A DNA stretch of 64,000 nt from Ulvibacterium sp965248315 (lineage in GTDB: Bacteria; Bacteroidota; Bacteroidia; Flavobacteriales; Flavobacteriaceae), in contig NZ_CBDFIX010000002.1 in assembly GCF_965248315.1 (NCBI RefSeq), positions 4,030,001 to 4,094,000 on the forward strand, read 5' to 3'. The translations under genes were made by a program, and so were the position numbers. Positions 62,442-64,000 of this stretch are shown here, one piece after another (within the stretch, counting starts at the first letter, position 1; each line of letters begins with the position of its first letter). Under the pieces are notes generated by a model. The model was given only the letters and a program-made list of their open reading frames with translations, ran no database searches and was not told the DNA's origin.

Positions 62442-63284
62442 ATGAAGCACAACATCTTAGTAATCGGAGGTACCGGTAAGACCGGTCGCCGAGTAGTAGA
62501 AGGACTAAAACAACAGGGACACCATGTTAGGGTCGCCTCTAGAAATAATACCCCTGCGTTTGACTGGGACGACCATTCCACTTATGCGCAGGCACTTAAA
62601 GGAATGGACAGAGCCTATATTGTATACTATCCCGATTTGGCGGTACCCGGGGCAAGGGAAGCGATTGGCGCAGTGACGGAAGCGGCCCTTAAGGAAGGAC
62701 TTGAAAAAGTGGTACTTCTTTCCGGAAAAGGAGAAACAGAAGCGGAGGCCTGTGAAGAAATCGTAGCGAATTCCGGTCTTAATTATACCTTGGTTAGGGC
62801 TTCTTGGTTCAATCAAAATTTTAGCGAAGGTGCCTTTCTGGATACCGTTTTGGCCGGACATGTGGCACTTCCTATGCCAGAGGCAGAGATTCCTTTTGTG
62901 GATACCGATGATATTGCAGAGGTAGTGACACAAGTGCTGGTTGATGATTCCTATAACGGAAAGACGATAACGGTTACCGGCCCAAGGAAAATGACCTTTA
63001 AGGAAGTGGTGGAGACCATAGCGGAAGGTGTTGGCAGGGAAATCCATTACCAACCCATTTCCTTGGAGGAATTCAAAGCGGGAATGAAAGCCGCCGGTCT
63101 GCCGGACTCCTATGTTTGGCTCTTTGGCTACCTATTCAAGGAGGTATTGGGAAATCCGGAAAATCAGGACATATCCCATGATGTTGAACGGGTATTGGGC
63201 AGAAAGGCAACTGACTTTAAGTCGTATGTGGAAAAAACGGTTAAGAGCGGTGTTTGGAACCAATCACTTCCTCAGACTATTTAG
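62442..63284 (+). CDS. NmrA-like NAD(P)-binding protein
   Basis: 280 residues. N-terminal dinucleotide motif VIGGTGKTGRRVVEGLKQQG, then the RVASRN stretch that binds the cofactor phosphate in this group. EKVVLLSGKGETEAEACEEI and YTLVRASWFNQNFSEGAF, IPFVDTDDIAEVVTQVL fit the NmrA/QOR2-type atypical SDRs. The usual YxxxK catalytic pair is not present, as in other redox-sensing members. It follows the DUF1772 gene by 36 bases. Reductase or sensor of redox state are both possible. Confidence 0.85.
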   Translation: MKHNILVIGGTGKTGRRVVEGLKQQGHHVRVASRNNTPAFDWDDHSTYAQALKGMDRAYIVYYPDLAVPGAREAIGAVTEAALKEGLEKVVLLSGKGETEAEACEEIVANSGLNYTLVRASWFNQNFSEGAFLDTVLAGHVALPMPEAEIPFVDTDDIAEVVTQVLVDDSYNGKTITVTGPRKMTFKEVVETIAEGVGREIHYQPISLEEFKAGMKAAGLPDSYVWLFGYLFKEVLGNPENQDISHDVERVLGRKATDFKSYVEKTVKSGVWNQSLPQTI

Positions 63285-63394
63285 AACCCGTTTGCAAAAG
63301 CACATAAGAATTGTTTTAGCAAAAGTGTTCTGAATGGGGTAACCTTAATAATTCATTTTACTATAAAACCGATTATTTTTAAAGGAATGAAAAA

Positions 63395-63420
63395 AGGTGA
63401 TCTGCCTAGGCAGATCACCT
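63395..63420 (+). terminator. Strong intrinsic terminator
   Basis: Perfect 26-base palindrome (AGGTGATCTGCCTAGGCAGA and onwards) flanked by A5 on the left and T7 on the right. It lies ~110 bases after the NmrA-like gene and can stop transcription from both sides. Positions 63285-63394 hold no gene. Confidence 0.85.
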
Positions 63421-63427
63421 TTTTTTG

Positions 63428-63448
63428 GTCGGGATGACTGGATTTGGA
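63428..63448 (-). repeat. Partial copy of the tRNA-Pro 3' end
   Basis: GTCGGGATGACTGGATTTGG matches the 3' part of the tRNA-Pro gene at 63596 onwards (GTCGGGATGACAGGATTTGA) with two or three differences. Only the acceptor and T-stem part is present. Such fragments arise from insertion at tRNA 3' ends or from tRNA duplication and decay. Confidence 0.6.
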
Positions 63449-63507
63449 GAATCCTTTTACATCGCATTGCTTGCAAATAAACGCCAAATGCTGTCGCATC
63501 TTAGGTC

Positions 63508-63564
63508 GTTTTTCGTTTGCGGGCATCGCTCAAGTTTCACTTGGCTCTCGCCGAAACGAAAAAC
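63508..63564. repeat. Imperfect inverted repeat between tRNA and its fragment
   Basis: GTTTTTCGTTTGCGGGC (63508-63524) pairs with CGCCGAAACGAAAAAC (63549-63564) with few mismatches, and the loop holds a smaller hairpin AAGT-TTC-ACTT. No gene overlaps it. It is a structured element of unknown meaning. Confidence 0.45.
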
Positions 63565-63591
63565 ACCCGACTTCTACGAAGTCGGGTGTTT
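63561..63591 (-). terminator. Terminator of the tRNA-Pro gene
   Basis: Perfect 14-bp stem AAACACCCGACTTC/GAAGTCGGGTGTTT, loop TAC. On the minus strand the stem ends in a T-run (TTTTTCG) and lies directly behind the tRNA 3' end. Confidence 0.7.
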
Positions 63592-63596
63592 ACTTG

Positions 63597-63670
63597 TCGG
63601 GATGACAGGATTTGAACCTGCGACCCCACGCCCCCCAGGCGTGTGCGCTACCGGGCTGCGCTACATCCCG
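63597..63670 (-). tRNA. tRNA-Pro (anticodon GGG)
   Basis: Minus-strand sequence folds into a full cloverleaf: acceptor arm CGGGATG/CATCCCG, D arm GCGC...GCGC, anticodon stem CACGC/GCGTG with loop CTGGGGG (anticodon GGG), T arm GCAGG-TTCAAAT-CCTGT, discriminator A. The CCA end is not encoded. Confidence 0.95.
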
Positions 63671-63739
63671 AAATTGGATTGCAAAAATATAAAAGTTGTA
63701 CAGATTTGGTTCTATGTTTCCATAAAAAAAATACCAAAA

Positions 63740-64000
63740 CTATTCCAGGCTTTCCATCCACTCGAACAGCCGCTCCGTCCAACCTCTTAAATGGGGGTTC
63801 TCCCTGGCCAACGAGAATCCATGCCCACCTTCCGGATAAATGTGCATTGCGGCTGATACCCCATTATCCTTCAAAGCCTTGAAAAATAGCAAGCTGTTCT
63901 CTACTGGAACCCCTGCATCGTCCGTGGCATGAATCAATAGTGTTTTGGGCGTTTCAGAAGTCACTTGCAATTCATTGGAAAAGTGCTTTTCCAATTCGGG
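63740..64000 (-). CDS. Alpha/beta hydrolase (esterase-like), C-terminal part
   Basis: The last 86 residues of a gene whose 5' part lies beyond the window. TLLIHATDDAGVPVENSLLF holds the catalytic aspartate (DD-x-x-V-P-V) and YPEGGHGFSLARENP the catalytic histidine of alpha/beta hydrolases of the acetyl-xylan-esterase/BD-FAE kind. The nucleophile serine would be in the missing part. The end WTERLFEWMESLE fits the family's C-terminus. Substrate unknown. Confidence 0.85.
   Translation of the reverse strand, partial: PELEKHFSNELQVTSETPKTLLIHATDDAGVPVENSLLFFKALKDNGVSAAMHIYPEGGHGFSLARENPHLRGWTERLFEWMESLE

Noticed and set aside
62505..63053. 182-codon frame on the minus strand
   Set aside because: It is antisense to the clear NmrA-like gene.
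63425..63882. ORFs on the plus strand reading VGMTGFEPATPRPPG and related text
   Set aside because: They are translations across the antisense of tRNA-Pro and its partial copy, a common false protein in databases.

Overview
The window reads as chromosome of a marine member of the Flavobacteriaceae (Bacteroidota). Evidence: a gliding/T9SS type B-like surface protein, Rhs/YD-repeat proteins with a DUF6443-like segment, a laminarin-type glucan operon rich in lipoproteins with Bacteroidota lipoboxes, a TTG-N22-TAnnTTTG promoter, and a general lack of Shine-Dalgarno sites.

Region 1 (1-11.3 kb) starts with the truncated 5' part of a T9SS type B-like protein. It then becomes a patchwork of displaced Rhs C-terminal tips (2089-3714, 4821-5702, 10246-11241), candidate immunity genes and short repeats. 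Repeats include a 282-bp direct duplication, hairpins, and a recurring tag reading GTAATGTTCCAAATTG on the minus strand. A small HTH regulator and a membrane protein (8573-9405) face the other way. I read this as an archive of old toxin/immunity cassettes left by repeated replacement of the tip of the intact Rhs gene upstream.

Region 2 (11.3-28.3 kb, all minus strand) is the parent locus. In transcription order it holds five paralogous secreted proteins with a common C-terminal domain (28267 down to 21840, with one decayed remnant), a 1225-aa SpvB/YD-type protein, a 2058-aa Rhs protein ending in a glycine-zipper tip, and a membrane protein that probably gives immunity.

Region 3 (29.2-35.4 kb, plus strand) is a compact, overlapping type II secretion/type IV pilus-like operon: pseudopilin, prepilin peptidase, GspE, secretin, GspL-like and GspM/PilO-like. 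No GspF platform protein is present.

Region 4 (35.6-60.1 kb, minus strand) is a glucan-use locus. A propeller-GAF sensor protein, a GluR0-like ligand-gated channel and a propeller/LuxR-type regulator lie upstream of a probable operon: a glycosidase fused to a likely outer-membrane barrel, two surface lipoproteins, GH16, a large cytoplasmic protein that best fits a GH149-type beta-1,3-glucan phosphorylase, two GH17, one GH30 and an MFS/GPH sugar transporter. The set suggests extracellular cutting of laminarin, uptake of oligosaccharides and phosphorolysis in the cytoplasm, without a SusC/SusD pair in the window.

Region 5 (60.3-64 kb) holds ordinary genes: a YrdB-like protein, an AraC regulator followed by a 21-bp-period direct repeat and two genes (DUF1772-like, NmrA-like), a tRNA-Pro(GGG) with a nearby partial 3' copy, and the 3' part of an alpha/beta hydrolase gene.

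All assignments come from reading the sequence and recalled family features. No database search was run.
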